Below, piece by piece: positions 1-9,374 of a stretch of 64,000 bases of DNA. Source of the DNA: Marinomonas rhizomae (GTDB lineage Bacteria; Pseudomonadota; Gammaproteobacteria; Pseudomonadales; Marinomonadaceae); NCBI RefSeq assembly GCF_024397855.1, contig NZ_CP073343.1, forward strand, positions 1,798,001-1,862,000. Reading direction: 5' to 3'. The first letter of the stretch is position 1. Every line of letters begins with the position of its first letter. The position numbers were made by a program, and so were the translations under genes. The notes beneath the pieces are model-generated. The model was given only the letters and a program-made list of their open reading frames with translations. It was not told the origin of the DNA and made no database searches.

Positions 1-2
1 AA

Positions 3-1055
3 GCCATTGAAGGCTTTGGCATCTTTTCGTTAGAAAAAGGCGTTGTTTCAACACGACATGTGGTTCATACCACAGAAGGAAAAGTCGTGGGTGAATGGGG
101 CATGCGCAAGTGGATGCAGTCTGACGCAACAACATCACCCAAGCGAACGAACATTCATATTGCTCGCCAAGCGTTGCGTTTAGCCTTGCTTGAGCAGTTG
201 GGTGGACGCGATGCCGTACAATGGGGACATCAGTTAGTCGACTTTAAAGAGGGTGATGATGTCGACCTTAGCTTTTTGGTTGATGGGCAGTTAAAGCACG
301 CAAAGGCGGATTTAGTTGTTGGTGCGGATGGTATTCGCAGCGCAGTACGCCGTTTGTTGATTGGTGAGGACACGACGCCATTACGCTATCTTGGTTGTAT
401 TGTCATTTTAGGGATTTGCTCTTTATCAGATCTGAACGGCATGGAAAGCGAATTGTTAGATTCAGCGACAGTATTTCAAACTGCCAATGGTAATGAACGC
501 ATTTATATCATGCCTTATGATGCAGATTCTGTGATGTGGCAGCTTAGTTTTCCTATGGCAGAAGAGGATGCTAAGGCATTGAGCGCCCAAGGCACTCAGG
601 CTTTAAAAGGAGAGGCATGTCGCAGAACACAATGGCATGACCCTGTTCCGCAGATTTTAGCAGCGACACAGGCTACTCATGTGTCTGGCTATCCGGTGTA
701 TGATCGAGAATTGCTCACAGCAGAACGTTTGGAAAAAGGCGATAAAGTGACCTTGCTGGGTGATGCCGCTCACCCAATGAGCCCATTTAAAGGACAGGGT
801 GCGAATCAGGCTTTGTTAGATGCGCTGTCTTTGGCACGCGAAATTTCAAAAGGCTGCTGGTCAAAATCCCAATGGCGCGAAGCGGGTATTCGAGCAAGTG
901 TATTAACCGAATTTGAAGCCGAAATGTTAGAACGCAGCGCGGTTAAAGTTGAAGGTTCCGCCGAAGCGGCCGAATTCTTGCATTCTGATATTGTGCTGTA
1001 CGAAGGCGATGAGCCGAGAGGCCGATCTTTAAAAAGAAAAAATAGTGATCTGTAA
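3..1055 (+). CDS. FAD-dependent aromatic-ring-type monooxygenase (5' partial)
   Basis: The reading frame is open from the window edge, so the N-terminal part with the dinucleotide-binding GxGxxG motif lies outside; a GTG at 60 is an internal codon rather than a credible start. Two hallmarks of class A flavoprotein monooxygenases are visible: an ADLVVGADGIRSAVRR stretch (DG motif) and VTLLGDAAHPMSPFKGQG (GD motif, binding the FAD ribityl and phosphate). The family adds one oxygen atom to an organic substrate using NAD(P)H and O2. The substrate cannot be told from the visible part. A Rho-like gene follows 61 bp downstream in the same direction. Confidence 0.85.
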   Translation, partial: AIEGFGIFSLEKGVVSTRHVVHTTEGKVVGEWGMRKWMQSDATTSPKRTNIHIARQALRLALLEQLGGRDAVQWGHQLVDFKEGDDVDLSFLVDGQLKHAKADLVVGADGIRSAVRRLLIGEDTTPLRYLGCIVILGICSLSDLNGMESELLDSATVFQTANGNERIYIMPYDADSVMWQLSFPMAEEDAKALSAQGTQALKGEACRRTQWHDPVPQILAATQATHVSGYPVYDRELLTAERLEKGDKVTLLGDAAHPMSPFKGQGANQALLDALSLAREISKGCWSKSQWREAGIRASVLTEFEAEMLERSAVKVEGSAEAAEFLHSDIVLYEGDEPRGRSLKRKNSDL

Positions 1056-1116
1056 CATCAGTGTGTTCAAATTAAGATACTGATTTTTAAATCCCCCAAG
1101 ACTATAAGACCACATT

Positions 1117-2076
1117 ATGACGAGAAAAATATTAAGTTTGAAAGGTAAGCGCGCTTCTGACGTGAATCCTGTCGATGAGGTGGCCGAGGACTTATATCCG
1201 AATGATCCTGAAAAACGTTTTTTAAACGGCGTTGCCATTCATCCTTCCCCTTGTATTCAATTGGCATCTGGCTCTTCAGAGCGGACAGTTCGCGCGATGG
1301 ACTTGATCACACCAATTGGCATGGGGCAGCGAGGCTTGATTGTCGCACCGCCAGGGTCGGGCAAAACCACTATGCTTAAACATATTTGTCAGTCGGTAGC
1401 TGAGGCTTATCCAGACATCAAGCTCTATGCTTTATTAATAGATGAACGGCCTGAAGAAGTGACAGACTTTAAACGCAGCGTATCGGCTGAAGTGCATGCA
1501 TCGTCTTCTGATGAAAGTTATACGCAACATGTTCGTGTGGCCGATGCGCTGCTTGCAACTGCGCGTAAGCAAGCTGGTGAAGGTCAAGACGTGATGATTG
1601 TGATTGACTCCCTGACAAGGCTTTCACGAGTTCATAATGCGGAACAACGAGGTAGTGGCCGAACCATGTCTGGTGGCCTTGATACCAGAGCCTTAGAAAT
1701 TCCTCGTAAGCTGTTTGGTGCCGCGAGAAAAATAGAAAACGGCGGATCGCTAACGATTCTGGCGACTATCCTGGTGGACACAGGCAGCAAGATGGATCAG
1801 GTGATCTTTGAAGAGTTCAAGGGCACGGGCAATATGGAAATTGTATTATCACGAGAAGCGGCGAGTCATCGCATTTTCCCCGCTATTGATATTGCGAAAA
1901 GCAGCACGCGTCGTGAGGAATTGCTTATTGATGTAAAAGATCTTGAGAAAGTGCGTGCTTTGCGTCGTTCACTAACAAACCTTAAGCCCGCTTATGGTGC
2001 TCAAAAATTGGTTGATTTGTTGCAAGAATACCCAACCAATGCGGATTTATTAAAGGCTTTTTCACCTACTGAATGA
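1117..2076 (+). CDS. Rho-like hexameric ATPase lacking the N-terminal RNA-binding domain
   Basis: 319 aa against about 420 for ordinary Rho. The ATPase core is clear: P-loop [11 protein letters not shown] near residue 77, [10 protein letters not shown] with the catalytic Glu, Walker [11 protein letters not shown] near 162, R-loop [13 protein letters not shown], and an arginine finger in STRREELL. The Rho helical and cold-shock-like domains that form the primary RNA site are absent. There is no room for them, because the upstream gene ends 61 bp before the ATG. In the P-loop and Q-loop, lysines of E. coli Rho are replaced (PPKAGKT becomes PPGSGKT; SGK becomes SGR). It is probably an accessory Rho paralogue whose role in termination is unknown. 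The secondary-site residues suggest it can still bind RNA in the ring centre. Confidence 0.85.
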   Translation: MTRKILSLKGKRASDVNPVDEVAEDLYPNDPEKRFLNGVAIHPSPCIQLASGSSERTVRAMDLITPIGMGQRGLIVAPPGSGKTTMLKHICQSVAEAYPDIKLYALLIDERPEEVTDFKRSVSAEVHASSSDESYTQHVRVADALLATARKQAGEGQDVMIVIDSLTRLSRVHNAEQRGSGRTMSGGLDTRALEIPRKLFGAARKIENGGSLTILATILVDTGSKMDQVIFEEFKGTGNMEIVLSREAASHRIFPAIDIAKSSTRREELLIDVKDLEKVRALRRSLTNLKPAYGAQKLVDLLQEYPTNADLLKAFSPTE

Positions 2077-2179
2077 TGAAAACATAAGGCTTTTTAAAAA
2101 GATTGGTATTTTTTTGATGATTTTTTATAGATTTCAGGGTTGATTCAAACCTTCTTTTTAACGTTTTACTGAGGCAGAA

Positions 2180-4324
2180 ATGACAAAACTACTTATATCA
2201 CTGATTTTCTTATTTCTGTATTCAGCCACGTCTATTGCAAAACCTTTGGAACTAACGCAAGAAGAAAAAAACTACATTAAAGAAAATCCAGTTGTGACAG
2301 TTGGTCTAATGCCGGATTTCACTCCTTTTTCGTATTATATAGAAGGTAAGCCAATTGGATTTGAGCATGATTTATTGGATCTTATTTCTAAGAAAACCGG
2401 TTTGAAATTTGAAAGGCATATTGATAAGTGGATGACTATTTATAATGCGTTCAAAAATAAAGAAATCGATATGATAGGCAGCATTTCTTATAAAAAATAT
2501 CGTGAGCCATTTACTGTATTTACGAGTGCTTATTACAATATACCCATTATGGTTTTTGTTAGAGATAATTTTGGTCAGTATAATGGTCTAAAAAGTTTGA
2601 CTGGTAAAAGAGTTGGCGTTCTGAAAGAGGTTTTTTACGTTAAAGAGCTGGAAGATTTAGGGACGATGAACTTGGTCTTTTATGATAGTTATGCTGAGCT
2701 AGCAAAAGGGTTAGTGTTTGGGGAAATTGATGCCCTAATGCAAAATTTACCTAATATAAACTATCTTATAAAAAAGAATCTTTATGACAATATCACTTTA
2801 GCAAGTGAGCTTATTTTACCAAATACAAAAAGAGAAGACTTGCGCTTCGGGTTGCAGCCCGAAAACAGTTTACTGGTATCCATTATGCAAAAAACTCTTG
2901 CTTCTATGTCGAATCGAGAAATGGAAGCTTTGAGCGATAAGTGGATAGGATCTATCAAAGAGTATCCGGGTGGGCACATTGACCTTAGTGATTCAGAAAA
3001 AAATTATCTTAATACTCATACTATTAAATATTGCATTAACCCAAGTGGTTTACCTTTTGAGGCTCTAAGTGAAGATGGCGAGCACATTGGAATGAGTTCA
3101 GACTACTATCGGCTTTTTGAGCAAATGCTTTCTGCCAAGTTTGAACTAGTCAAAACCAATACGTGGAATGAATCTGTAGAATATATAAAACAGAAAAAAT
3201 GTGACATGCTTGCCTTAGGCATGGAGACGCCGGAAAGGAAAGAATATTTAAATTTCACAAGTCACTATTTAGATGTTCCTTTAGTTGTCGCCACTAAAGT
3301 TGATGTTCCATTTATAAACCAGATTTTAGACTTGGAAGGTGAAAATATTGGGGTTATAAAAGGGGATGCTTTTGTTAAGATTTTACGTGAAAAATATCCT
3401 TCTTTAAAAATAATTGAAGTAGATGATATTTATGATGGTTTAGATCAGGTGAAAAACGGCAGTCTTTTTGCTTTTGTTGATACGCTAGCCAGTATTGGCT
3501 ATGAGTTTCAAAGTAAATATTTCGGTGAGTTGAAAATAGCAGGGAAAATATCTGAAAGTTTACAGTTATCTATTGCCGTAAGAAAAGATGACTCTATTCT
3601 GTTAGGCGTTTTACAAAAAGTGGTTAATAACATCACGAATGAGCGCCATAGGACCATCTTTACAAAATGGATTCCTATAAAATACGAACAAGATGTTAAT
3701 TATAAGATTGTATGGCAAATAGTGCTGGGAATTTTGATTTTTCTTTCTTTTATAATGTATTGGAATAGGAAAATAGCTCAAGCTAACAGGTTATTAAAAC
3801 AGGCTCAAAAGGATATTGAAGAAAAAAATAAAGAGCTGAACCGGTTGGCGTTGACCGATAACCTGACGGCACTGTTTAATCGGAGAAAATTAGAAAATCT
3901 TATACAGGCTGAAATTGATAAAGCTAGTCATGCGAAGCAGGGTTTTTGTCTTTCGATACTGGATATTGATCATTTTAAAGAAGTTAACGATAAATATGGC
4001 CATCAGCGTGGTGATAGTGTTCTCGTCGAGTTTGCTGATGTTTTAAAAAGCAGTTTGAGAGCGACGGATTATGTTGGTCGTTATGGTGGGGAAGAGTTTA
4101 TTATTATTTTTCCTGAATCAAGCATTGACGATGTTAGGTTAATAATAGAAAAAGTTAGGCTTGAAATTTCGCAATATGATTTTCAAGGTATTGAGCACAA
4201 AACTGCGAGTTTCGGTTTAACCTTTTCCATGCAAGGCGATACGATAGAGACGGTGATTAAGAGAGCGGATAATGCGCTTTATGAGGCGAAGGAAAGTGGC
4301 CGAAATAGGGTTGTTGTTCATTAA
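2180..4324 (+). CDS. Membrane diguanylate cyclase with two periplasmic SBP_bac_3 sensor domains
   Basis: 714 aa. An N-terminal signal peptide (about residues 1-20) is followed by two tandem family-3 amino-acid-type solute-binding domains (about 30-255 and 265-495), one membrane segment near 512-530, a short coiled coil, and a GGDEF domain from about 555. The active site reads GRYGGEEF (about 633-640), and the RATD sequence five residues upstream is an intact inhibitory I-site. It should make c-di-GMP in response to a periplasmic ligand, probably an amino acid or similar small molecule. ATG preceded by GAGGCAGAA. Monocistronic; the next gene converges on it. Confidence 0.93.
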   Translation: MTKLLISLIFLFLYSATSIAKPLELTQEEKNYIKENPVVTVGLMPDFTPFSYYIEGKPIGFEHDLLDLISKKTGLKFERHIDKWMTIYNAFKNKEIDMIGSISYKKYREPFTVFTSAYYNIPIMVFVRDNFGQYNGLKSLTGKRVGVLKEVFYVKELEDLGTMNLVFYDSYAELAKGLVFGEIDALMQNLPNINYLIKKNLYDNITLASELILPNTKREDLRFGLQPENSLLVSIMQKTLASMSNREMEALSDKWIGSIKEYPGGHIDLSDSEKNYLNTHTIKYCINPSGLPFEALSEDGEHIGMSSDYYRLFEQMLSAKFELVKTNTWNESVEYIKQKKCDMLALGMETPERKEYLNFTSHYLDVPLVVATKVDVPFINQILDLEGENIGVIKGDAFVKILREKYPSLKIIEVDDIYDGLDQVKNGSLFAFVDTLASIGYEFQSKYFGELKIAGKISESLQLSIAVRKDDSILLGVLQKVVNNITNERHRTIFTKWIPIKYEQDVNYKIVWQIVLGILIFLSFIMYWNRKIAQANRLLKQAQKDIEEKNKELNRLALTDNLTALFNRRKLENLIQAEIDKASHAKQGFCLSILDIDHFKEVNDKYGHQRGDSVLVEFADVLKSSLRATDYVGRYGGEEFIIIFPESSIDDVRLIIEKVRLEISQYDFQGIEHKTASFGLTFSMQGDTIETVIKRADNALYEAKESGRNRVVVH

Positions 4325-4350
4325 ATTATCAAGCGACTGACTTGTCCTAT

Positions 4351-4398
4351 GGTTGAGTATCATTAGAAATACTCAACCAACCCAGAACAATATTCTGG
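4351..4398. terminator. Two hairpins between convergent genes
   Basis: A 10-bp stem (4351-4360 with 4369-4378) and a 6-bp stem (4382-4387 with 4393-4398) sit between the convergent cyclase and bactofilin stop codons. Neither has a good U-run, so they are probable 3'-end structures rather than proven intrinsic terminators. Confidence 0.45.
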
Positions 4399-4431
4399 TT
4401 ATTGGCGTTCAACCTAAAAATTGATTTTAGA

Positions 4432-4887
4432 CTAAACGTTTTTATCGTTATTAATCAAAACCACTTTTTCCTTTTGATGGTCTAGCTCATCAAGGCTGCT
4501 CAAGCTTTCATGGTGTTCCTGCTCTTCTACGATTTGGTCAGAAGGGTTGGTAATGCCCATAAACTTGCCGCCGGGTTCAATGCTTAAGTTATCACTGTAC
4601 ACCGTGCCACTGACGCGACCGCAGCTTAAGATTTCAATGTAAGTAGCATGGCAAATACCTTCAAAATTGCCATTTATAATCAAGCGTTCTGTGGTGATTT
4701 CGCCTTGCACAGTACCTGAGGTGCTAATTTTGATTTGATTTTTTGCTTCAATCTGGCCTTCGACAGTGCCATCAATTTGTAGATGATTCGCAACTTTTAT
4801 GTGTCCGTTAATTGTGCAGCCTTCTGCGATGAGAGTTGTAGTTGCTGACTGACTCTTAACTCTATTTTGTCCACCAAAGATTCCCAT
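4432..4887 (-). CDS. Bactofilin (polymer-forming cytoskeletal protein)
   Basis: 151 aa. The core (about residues 18-112) is the bactofilin beta-helix, with regular hydrophobic/glycine repeats such as LQIDGTVEGQI, TSGTVQGEI and GRVSGTVYSDNLSIEPGG. The acidic C-terminal tail looks disordered. Bactofilins polymerise without nucleotide on the inner face of the membrane and often place peptidoglycan enzymes. Its start lies 91 bp inside the 3' end of the M23 peptidase gene, so the two are co-transcribed and probably translationally coupled, matching the known bactofilin/M23 partnership. Confidence 0.93.
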   Translation of the reverse strand: MGIFGGQNRVKSQSATTTLIAEGCTINGHIKVANHLQIDGTVEGQIEAKNQIKISTSGTVQGEITTERLIINGNFEGICHATYIEILSCGRVSGTVYSDNLSIEPGGKFMGITNPSDQIVEEQEHHESLSSLDELDHQKEKVVLINNDKNV

Positions 4888-5741
4888 CGTATACCTCTTA
4901 CACTTTCAAAAATTGTGTCAAAATTATCTACATCCCAAGCGATAAATGGTTTGGGGTCTAGTGCTCGTCCAATGAACCGTATTTCATAATGTAAGTGCGG
5001 TCCTGAGGTTAATCCGCTGTTACCTGAATAACCTATCAAGTCGCCTTTTTTAATAAAGTCACCTTTATTAACCGCGAACTTACTCATGTGAGAGTAAGAG
5101 CTAGAAAATCCATACCCATGTAATAAGCGCAGGAAGTTTCCTGAACCTTTTTTACTGGGTCTAGTGACTTCTACTGTGCCATCTGCTGGCGCATAAATTG
5201 GCGTTCCTGTATTAACAGCAAAGTCTTGGCCGCGATGAAACTTTGTTATGCCTAGAACAGGGTGCTGCCTTTTACCATAACCAGAAGAGGTTCTTGCATT
5301 CTTTACTGGCGGTCCGCTTGGAATCTGAGTCAGCATGGCTACTCGTAAGGATGAGTTCATTGCTGCTGTATCTAAACGTGATTCAAGTTCGACACTGTCT
5401 TGATCATCCATACCAAGAACTTTTTCTAAATCGTTTAATCGATCAGACACTAATTGCATTCGCTCTTCTCGATCCGTTAAATCCTGCTCCAAGCTTATCT
5501 TTAGAGCGGTAAGCGAGGTGATTTCTTTGGTTAAAGAAGAGGATTTATTTTCTAGTTCGAGCAGTTTGAGCTTTGAAGACTCAGCATCAGTAACTAAGTA
5601 GTAGATAATGCCACCAGTCACTAAGAGCCCAAGAAAAATAATATAGCTGATAAACTTGAATGTATGACGTGATCGTTTTCCGAAACTAAAATGCTTTGTT
5701 CCATCAACTGAAGAAATGGATACCGTTATATTGTCTTTCAT
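4797..5741 (-). CDS. M23 family metallopeptidase, membrane-anchored with coiled coil
   Basis: 314 aa. A cytoplasmic N-terminus of about 28 residues is followed by one membrane helix (about 30-52), a coiled coil (about 55-115) and a LytM/M23 domain (about 165-270). The zinc ligands are visible in FHRGQDFA and GPHLHYEIR. The layout is that of the peptidases that work with bactofilins on peptidoglycan in the periplasm. All main zinc-binding residues are present, so it is likely an active endopeptidase rather than an EnvC-type activator. Its 3' end overlaps the bactofilin start. Confidence 0.93.
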   Translation of the reverse strand: MKDNITVSISSVDGTKHFSFGKRSRHTFKFISYIIFLGLLVTGGIIYYLVTDAESSKLKLLELENKSSSLTKEITSLTALKISLEQDLTDREERMQLVSDRLNDLEKVLGMDDQDSVELESRLDTAAMNSSLRVAMLTQIPSGPPVKNARTSSGYGKRQHPVLGITKFHRGQDFAVNTGTPIYAPADGTVEVTRPSKKGSGNFLRLLHGYGFSSSYSHMSKFAVNKGDFIKKGDLIGYSGNSGLTSGPHLHYEIRFIGRALDPKPFIAWDVDNFDTIFESVRGIRWESLVDKIELRVSQQLQLSSQKAAQLTDT

Positions 5742-5869
5742 CGTTTTACTTTTTTACCAACATCATAATTCATTACTTAGATATACAGCAAAGCAGCTAG
5801 CTTTGTAAACTTTTGTATGCAGTCGTGCTGTTTTTATGCATAAATATTTCAGGTTTATGTAAAGGGAGG

Positions 5870-5899
5870 CGCTTTAGGTATAAAACTCTACCTAAAGCG
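5870..5899. terminator. Perfect 11-bp hairpin downstream of the DEAD-box gene
   Basis: CGCTTTAGGTA at 5870-5880 pairs perfectly with 5889-5899 around an 8-nt loop. It lies between the helicase stop codon and the M23 start, both on the minus strand. The sequence after the stem on the minus strand is CCTCCCTTT, so the U-run is weak. Confidence 0.5.
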
Positions 5900-5933
5900 G
5901 ATCTTCTATAACAAAACATAGAAAGACGCGATG

Positions 5934-7130
5934 TTAACGATTTGCTTTGCGGACGTAATTTAAAATAGAAACTGGCACGACTTTTCTGACCGGAAAGCCT
6001 GCAATTTCTTTGCGATCGATGATGTGTTTTAGTCGACTTTCAATGGCGCAAAGGTTTTTAAAGTCACCCATAGCAACGAAAGAAATGGCTTCGCCAGAAG
6101 CACCAGCACGACCTGTTCGACCAATGCGGTGAATGTATTCTTCTGGTTTGAACGGCAAGTCGTAATTGACCACACGGCTTAATTCTCCGATATCCAAACC
6201 CCGCGCAGCGACGCCGGTTGCGACTAGATATTTTAGTTCGCCAGATTTAAATTGTGCTAGGATTTTTTCGCGCATAGCTTGGCTTCTATCACCGTGAATA
6301 CAGTCAGCGACTATGCCACGTTTGGCGAGCTGATCGACAAGCTTGGCGGCTCCGTGTTTTTTCTCGATAAAAATAAGCGCCTGGTCCCATTTCTGCTCAT
6401 TAATTAAATGACTTAATAGGGCAGACTTGGTGTCTTTATCAACGGTGATTAGCCATTGCTTGATATTTTTAGCCGCGCGTACGTTTGGAGAAATGGAGAT
6501 TTCAGCTGCTAGGTCGGTCATCTTGCTGTCTGAAAAATTATAGGCAAGGGCGCGAACATCGTCTGTCATCGTTGCTGAGAACAATAAGTTCTGACGGTTT
6601 TCAGGTAAGCGCTCCATGATCTTGTTGATATCGCCAACAAACCCCATGTCGACCATTCTGTCGGCTTCGTCCAACACCATGACTTTCAGTTCATCAAAGT
6701 GCAGCGCACGCTGATGAGCCAAGTCGAGCAACCTGCCTGGAGTGGCGACGAGAATATCTACGCCTTCTATTAAACGCTCTTTTTGTGCTTCAGTATCCAC
6801 ACCGCCATAAATGGCCATAGACGTTAGCTTAGTGTGTTTAGCGTATTGAGCAACACTTGCTTCAACCTGAACCGCTAACTCACGAGTTGGCACAAGAATT
6901 AGTACTCGAATGCGTTTGCCGCGTAGGGTTCCTGCTTTAGTAAAACGCTCTAATAACGGTAGAACAAACGCGGCAGTTTTGCCTGTGCCAGTTTGCGCGG
7001 TAGCGATTAGGTCTTTACCTGAAAGAATGACGGGAATCGCTTGTTTTTGGACTGGCGTAGGGGTTTTGTAGCCCAGTTCAGTAATAGCTTGAACAAGAGG
7101 ACTGGATAATCCTAGTTTTGCAAATGGCAT
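5934..7130 (-). CDS. rhlE: DEAD-box ATP-dependent RNA helicase, RhlE type
   Basis: 398 aa. All core motifs are present: Q motif with PTPVQKQAIP, motif I ATAQTGTGKT (about 43-52), PTRELAVQ, DEAD (about 153), SAT, and HIGRTGRAG near the C-terminus. The opening MPFAKLGLSSPLVQAI and the QTGTGKTAAF form resemble RhlE rather than SrmB, DbpA or DeaD. There is almost no C-terminal extension. It unwinds short RNA duplexes, probably in ribosome assembly or RNA decay. The RhlE assignment is by resemblance. Divergent from rsuA. Confidence 0.9.
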   Translation of the reverse strand: MPFAKLGLSSPLVQAITELGYKTPTPVQKQAIPVILSGKDLIATAQTGTGKTAAFVLPLLERFTKAGTLRGKRIRVLILVPTRELAVQVEASVAQYAKHTKLTSMAIYGGVDTEAQKERLIEGVDILVATPGRLLDLAHQRALHFDELKVMVLDEADRMVDMGFVGDINKIMERLPENRQNLLFSATMTDDVRALAYNFSDSKMTDLAAEISISPNVRAAKNIKQWLITVDKDTKSALLSHLINEQKWDQALIFIEKKHGAAKLVDQLAKRGIVADCIHGDRSQAMREKILAQFKSGELKYLVATGVAARGLDIGELSRVVNYDLPFKPEEYIHRIGRTGRAGASGEAISFVAMGDFKNLCAIESRLKHIIDRKEIAGFPVRKVVPVSILNYVRKANR

Positions 7131-7289
7131 AAGGTGCTCTGACAGATTGTCGTAAGGGGTATCGAAAAGAAAAGATGGTGCAGTATAACGTAAAAAGTGT
7201 TTCTACATTGGCGAAAATCCGTCAGGCGTTGATAATTATTGCTCAGAAAGGATAATGTCTGGCTCTTTCACTATCTAATGTTGCCTGTT

Positions 7290-7994
7290 ATGCGCCTTGA
7301 TAAATTTGTTTGCAAAAGCACTGAGCTAACCAGAAAGGAAGCAATCCAATGTATCCATTCTGGTGAAGTTTTCGTAAATGGTGAGGTTGCGACAAGCGAA
7401 GCGACTCAGGTGCATGAAAACAATAGGGTATTACTGAATGGTATTAGGCTAAAAGCTCGTGATTTTCGCTACATTTTGATGAATAAGCCAGCGGGCACGG
7501 TGTGCTCGAATATTGATGAAGTGTATCCGTCTCTGTTTAATTATCTAGAGGTTGATAACGTCTCTGAGCTACATATTGCAGGGCGTTTGGACGCTGATAC
7601 GACGGGCTTGGTGCTGATCACCGATGACGGGCGCTGGTCTTTTAATATTACTCTACCAAGTAATGATTGCCGTAAAGTCTATCGAGTTCAATTGTCCCAA
7701 GCCATTCCTTCAGAACGGAGTAGTGATCTTGTCACTGAGTTTAAACAAGGACTGCAACTCCAAGGTGAGCAAGGTTTAACTCGTCCGGCTAAATTAGACA
7801 TTATCACTCCAAAAGAAGTACTTTTAACCATCACTGAAGGTAAGTTTCATCAGGTAAAACGCATGTTCGCAGCGGTTGGGAACCGTGTGGTTGGTTTGCA
7901 TCGAGAGCAAATAGGCGAGGTTTGCTTAGATCTCGACGCCGGACAATGGCGCTATTTGTCCAAAAGTGAAGTAGAGTCTTTTAATAACAATTAA
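7290..7994 (+). CDS. rsuA: 16S rRNA pseudouridine(516) synthase RsuA
   Basis: An S4 RNA-binding domain opens with MRLDKFVCKSTELTRKEA, followed by a pseudouridine synthase domain with HIAGRLDADTTGLVL (catalytic Asp near residue 101) and FHQVKRMFAAVGN. The alignment with E. coli RsuA runs end to end. I chose the ATG at 7290 because the protein then starts exactly like the family (234 aa). A TTG at 7239 would add 17 residues of poor character. No strong ribosome-binding site precedes either start. Confidence 0.92.
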   Translation: MRLDKFVCKSTELTRKEAIQCIHSGEVFVNGEVATSEATQVHENNRVLLNGIRLKARDFRYILMNKPAGTVCSNIDEVYPSLFNYLEVDNVSELHIAGRLDADTTGLVLITDDGRWSFNITLPSNDCRKVYRVQLSQAIPSERSSDLVTEFKQGLQLQGEQGLTRPAKLDIITPKEVLLTITEGKFHQVKRMFAAVGNRVVGLHREQIGEVCLDLDAGQWRYLSKSEVESFNNN

Positions 7995-8013
7995 AATTCA
8001 TGGAGGTTAGTTT

Positions 8014-8922
8014 ATGACAGCAAAACGTATATTATTTACAGGTGGATCGGGAAAAGCAGGTAAGCATGCAGTTGCGTATCTACTGGAGCAGGGCTATCGA
8101 GTACTTAATGTAGATTTGACGCCACTCGATCATCCTCAAGTCGATAACTTAATCGCAGATATTACTGATTCCGGTCAGATGTTTAACGCGATGACGTCAT
8201 ACTCCGGATTTGATGAGTTAGAGCCTGGAACCGGAGTGCCAACGTTTGATGCTGTCGTTCACTTTGCTGCGGTGCCAAGAATCTTAATTAATCCAGATAA
8301 TGAAACCTTTCGAGTTAATACCGTAGGGACTTATAACGTCATCGAAGCGGCAGTAAAACTTGGTATTAAGAAAGTCATTATTGCCTCGTCCGAGACGACT
8401 TACGGTATTTGTTTTTCTGATGGGCAAACCAATCCTCATTCTCTGCCATTAGAAGAGGATTACGATGTTGATCCTATGGATAGCTACGGATTATCTAAGG
8501 TAGTTAATGAGAAAACAGCACGCAGTTTTCAGCGTCGTTCAGGAATTGATATTTACGCGCTGCGCATTGGTAACGTGGTTGAGCCCCATGAATACGCTGA
8601 GTTGTTTCCGAATTATTTTAAACACCCGGAGGTACGTCGTCGAAATGCATTTTGTTACATCGATGCACGTGATCTTGGACAAATCATTGATTTGTGTTTG
8701 CAAAAGGACGGCTTAGGTTTTCAAGTATTTAATGCCGGAAACGATCACAATGGCGCAATTATTCCGGCTAAAGAATTAGCTGAGCGTTTTTTTCCAAGTG
8801 TGCCATTTACCAGAGAAATGGGCGAGCATGAGGCCTTGTTTTCGAATCGTAAAATTCGCGAAGTACTAGGCTTTATTGAGCGCCATAATTGGCGAGATTA
8901 TGTTCAAGTACCTAGTGAGTGA
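8014..8922 (+). CDS. NAD-dependent epimerase/dehydratase family protein
   Basis: 302 aa extended SDR. The Rossmann motif TGGSGKAGKH is at the N-terminus, ITD follows, then SSETTYG and the catalytic YGLSK. Members act on nucleotide sugars or on free uronates; the closing region is not distinctive enough to decide. ATG with GGAGG 11 bp upstream, 19 bp after rsuA, so possibly co-transcribed with it, and followed by a strong terminator. Confidence 0.85.
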   Translation: MTAKRILFTGGSGKAGKHAVAYLLEQGYRVLNVDLTPLDHPQVDNLIADITDSGQMFNAMTSYSGFDELEPGTGVPTFDAVVHFAAVPRILINPDNETFRVNTVGTYNVIEAAVKLGIKKVIIASSETTYGICFSDGQTNPHSLPLEEDYDVDPMDSYGLSKVVNEKTARSFQRRSGIDIYALRIGNVVEPHEYAELFPNYFKHPEVRRRNAFCYIDARDLGQIIDLCLQKDGLGFQVFNAGNDHNGAIIPAKELAERFFPSVPFTREMGEHEALFSNRKIREVLGFIERHNWRDYVQVPSE

Positions 8923-8943
8923 TGTTGGCTTTTCAGCCAATAA

Positions 8944-8979
8944 AAAACGGCTTCTATTGCAGAAGCCGTTTTGTTTTGT
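8944..8979 (+). terminator. Intrinsic terminator
   Basis: A perfect 12-bp stem (8944-8955 with 8961-8972), 5-nt loop, then TTGTTTTG. It has A-run and T-run on opposite sides, so it can serve both the epimerase-like gene and the convergent glutaredoxin gene. Confidence 0.85.
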
Positions 8980-9002
8980 CATCAGAAATCTCTCTATTCG
9001 CT

Positions 9003-9374
9003 TTAAGCAAAGCGCTTTTCAAGATAGCTAATGATGTCTGAAGATTCATACATCCACTCGACTTTGCCGTCTTGCTCAATGCGTAAGCAAGGTACTTTTA
9101 CTTTACCGCCACCTTCTAGCAATTCAGCGCGATGTTTTGAACCTTCTGGCGCATTACGCTTTTCAATTGGTAGATTTAATTTATACATAGCTCTTCGTGT
9201 TTTAGTACAAAATGGGCAGGCAGCGAATTGGTACAGAGTGATGTTTTTCAGCTCTTGGTTGATCTCTTGTTGCTTTTCTGGCGCGCGCTTCTGCTTGCTC
9301 CCGCGGGTTACAAGGTCAACGGCGATGATAATGTAGCCTAGTAGATTACGGATGAAGTTGATCAGTATTTTCAT
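9003..9374 (-). CDS. Membrane-anchored glutaredoxin-like protein
   Basis: About 123 aa from the ATG at 9374; a GTG at 9386 would add four residues and neither has a clear ribosome-binding site. One N-terminal hydrophobic segment (about residues 1-25) precedes a basic linker and a thioredoxin-fold domain with the redox motif CPFC, a cis-Pro region KVKVPCLR and an ESSDIISYLEKRF helix as in GST N-terminal and glutaredoxin domains. Probably a thiol/glutathione oxidoreductase held at the inner membrane; partner unknown. Confidence 0.82.
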   Translation of the reverse strand: MKILINFIRNLLGYIIIAVDLVTRGSKQKRAPEKQQEINQELKNITLYQFAACPFCTKTRRAMYKLNLPIEKRNAPEGSKHRAELLEGGGKVKVPCLRIEQDGKVEWMYESSDIISYLEKRFA

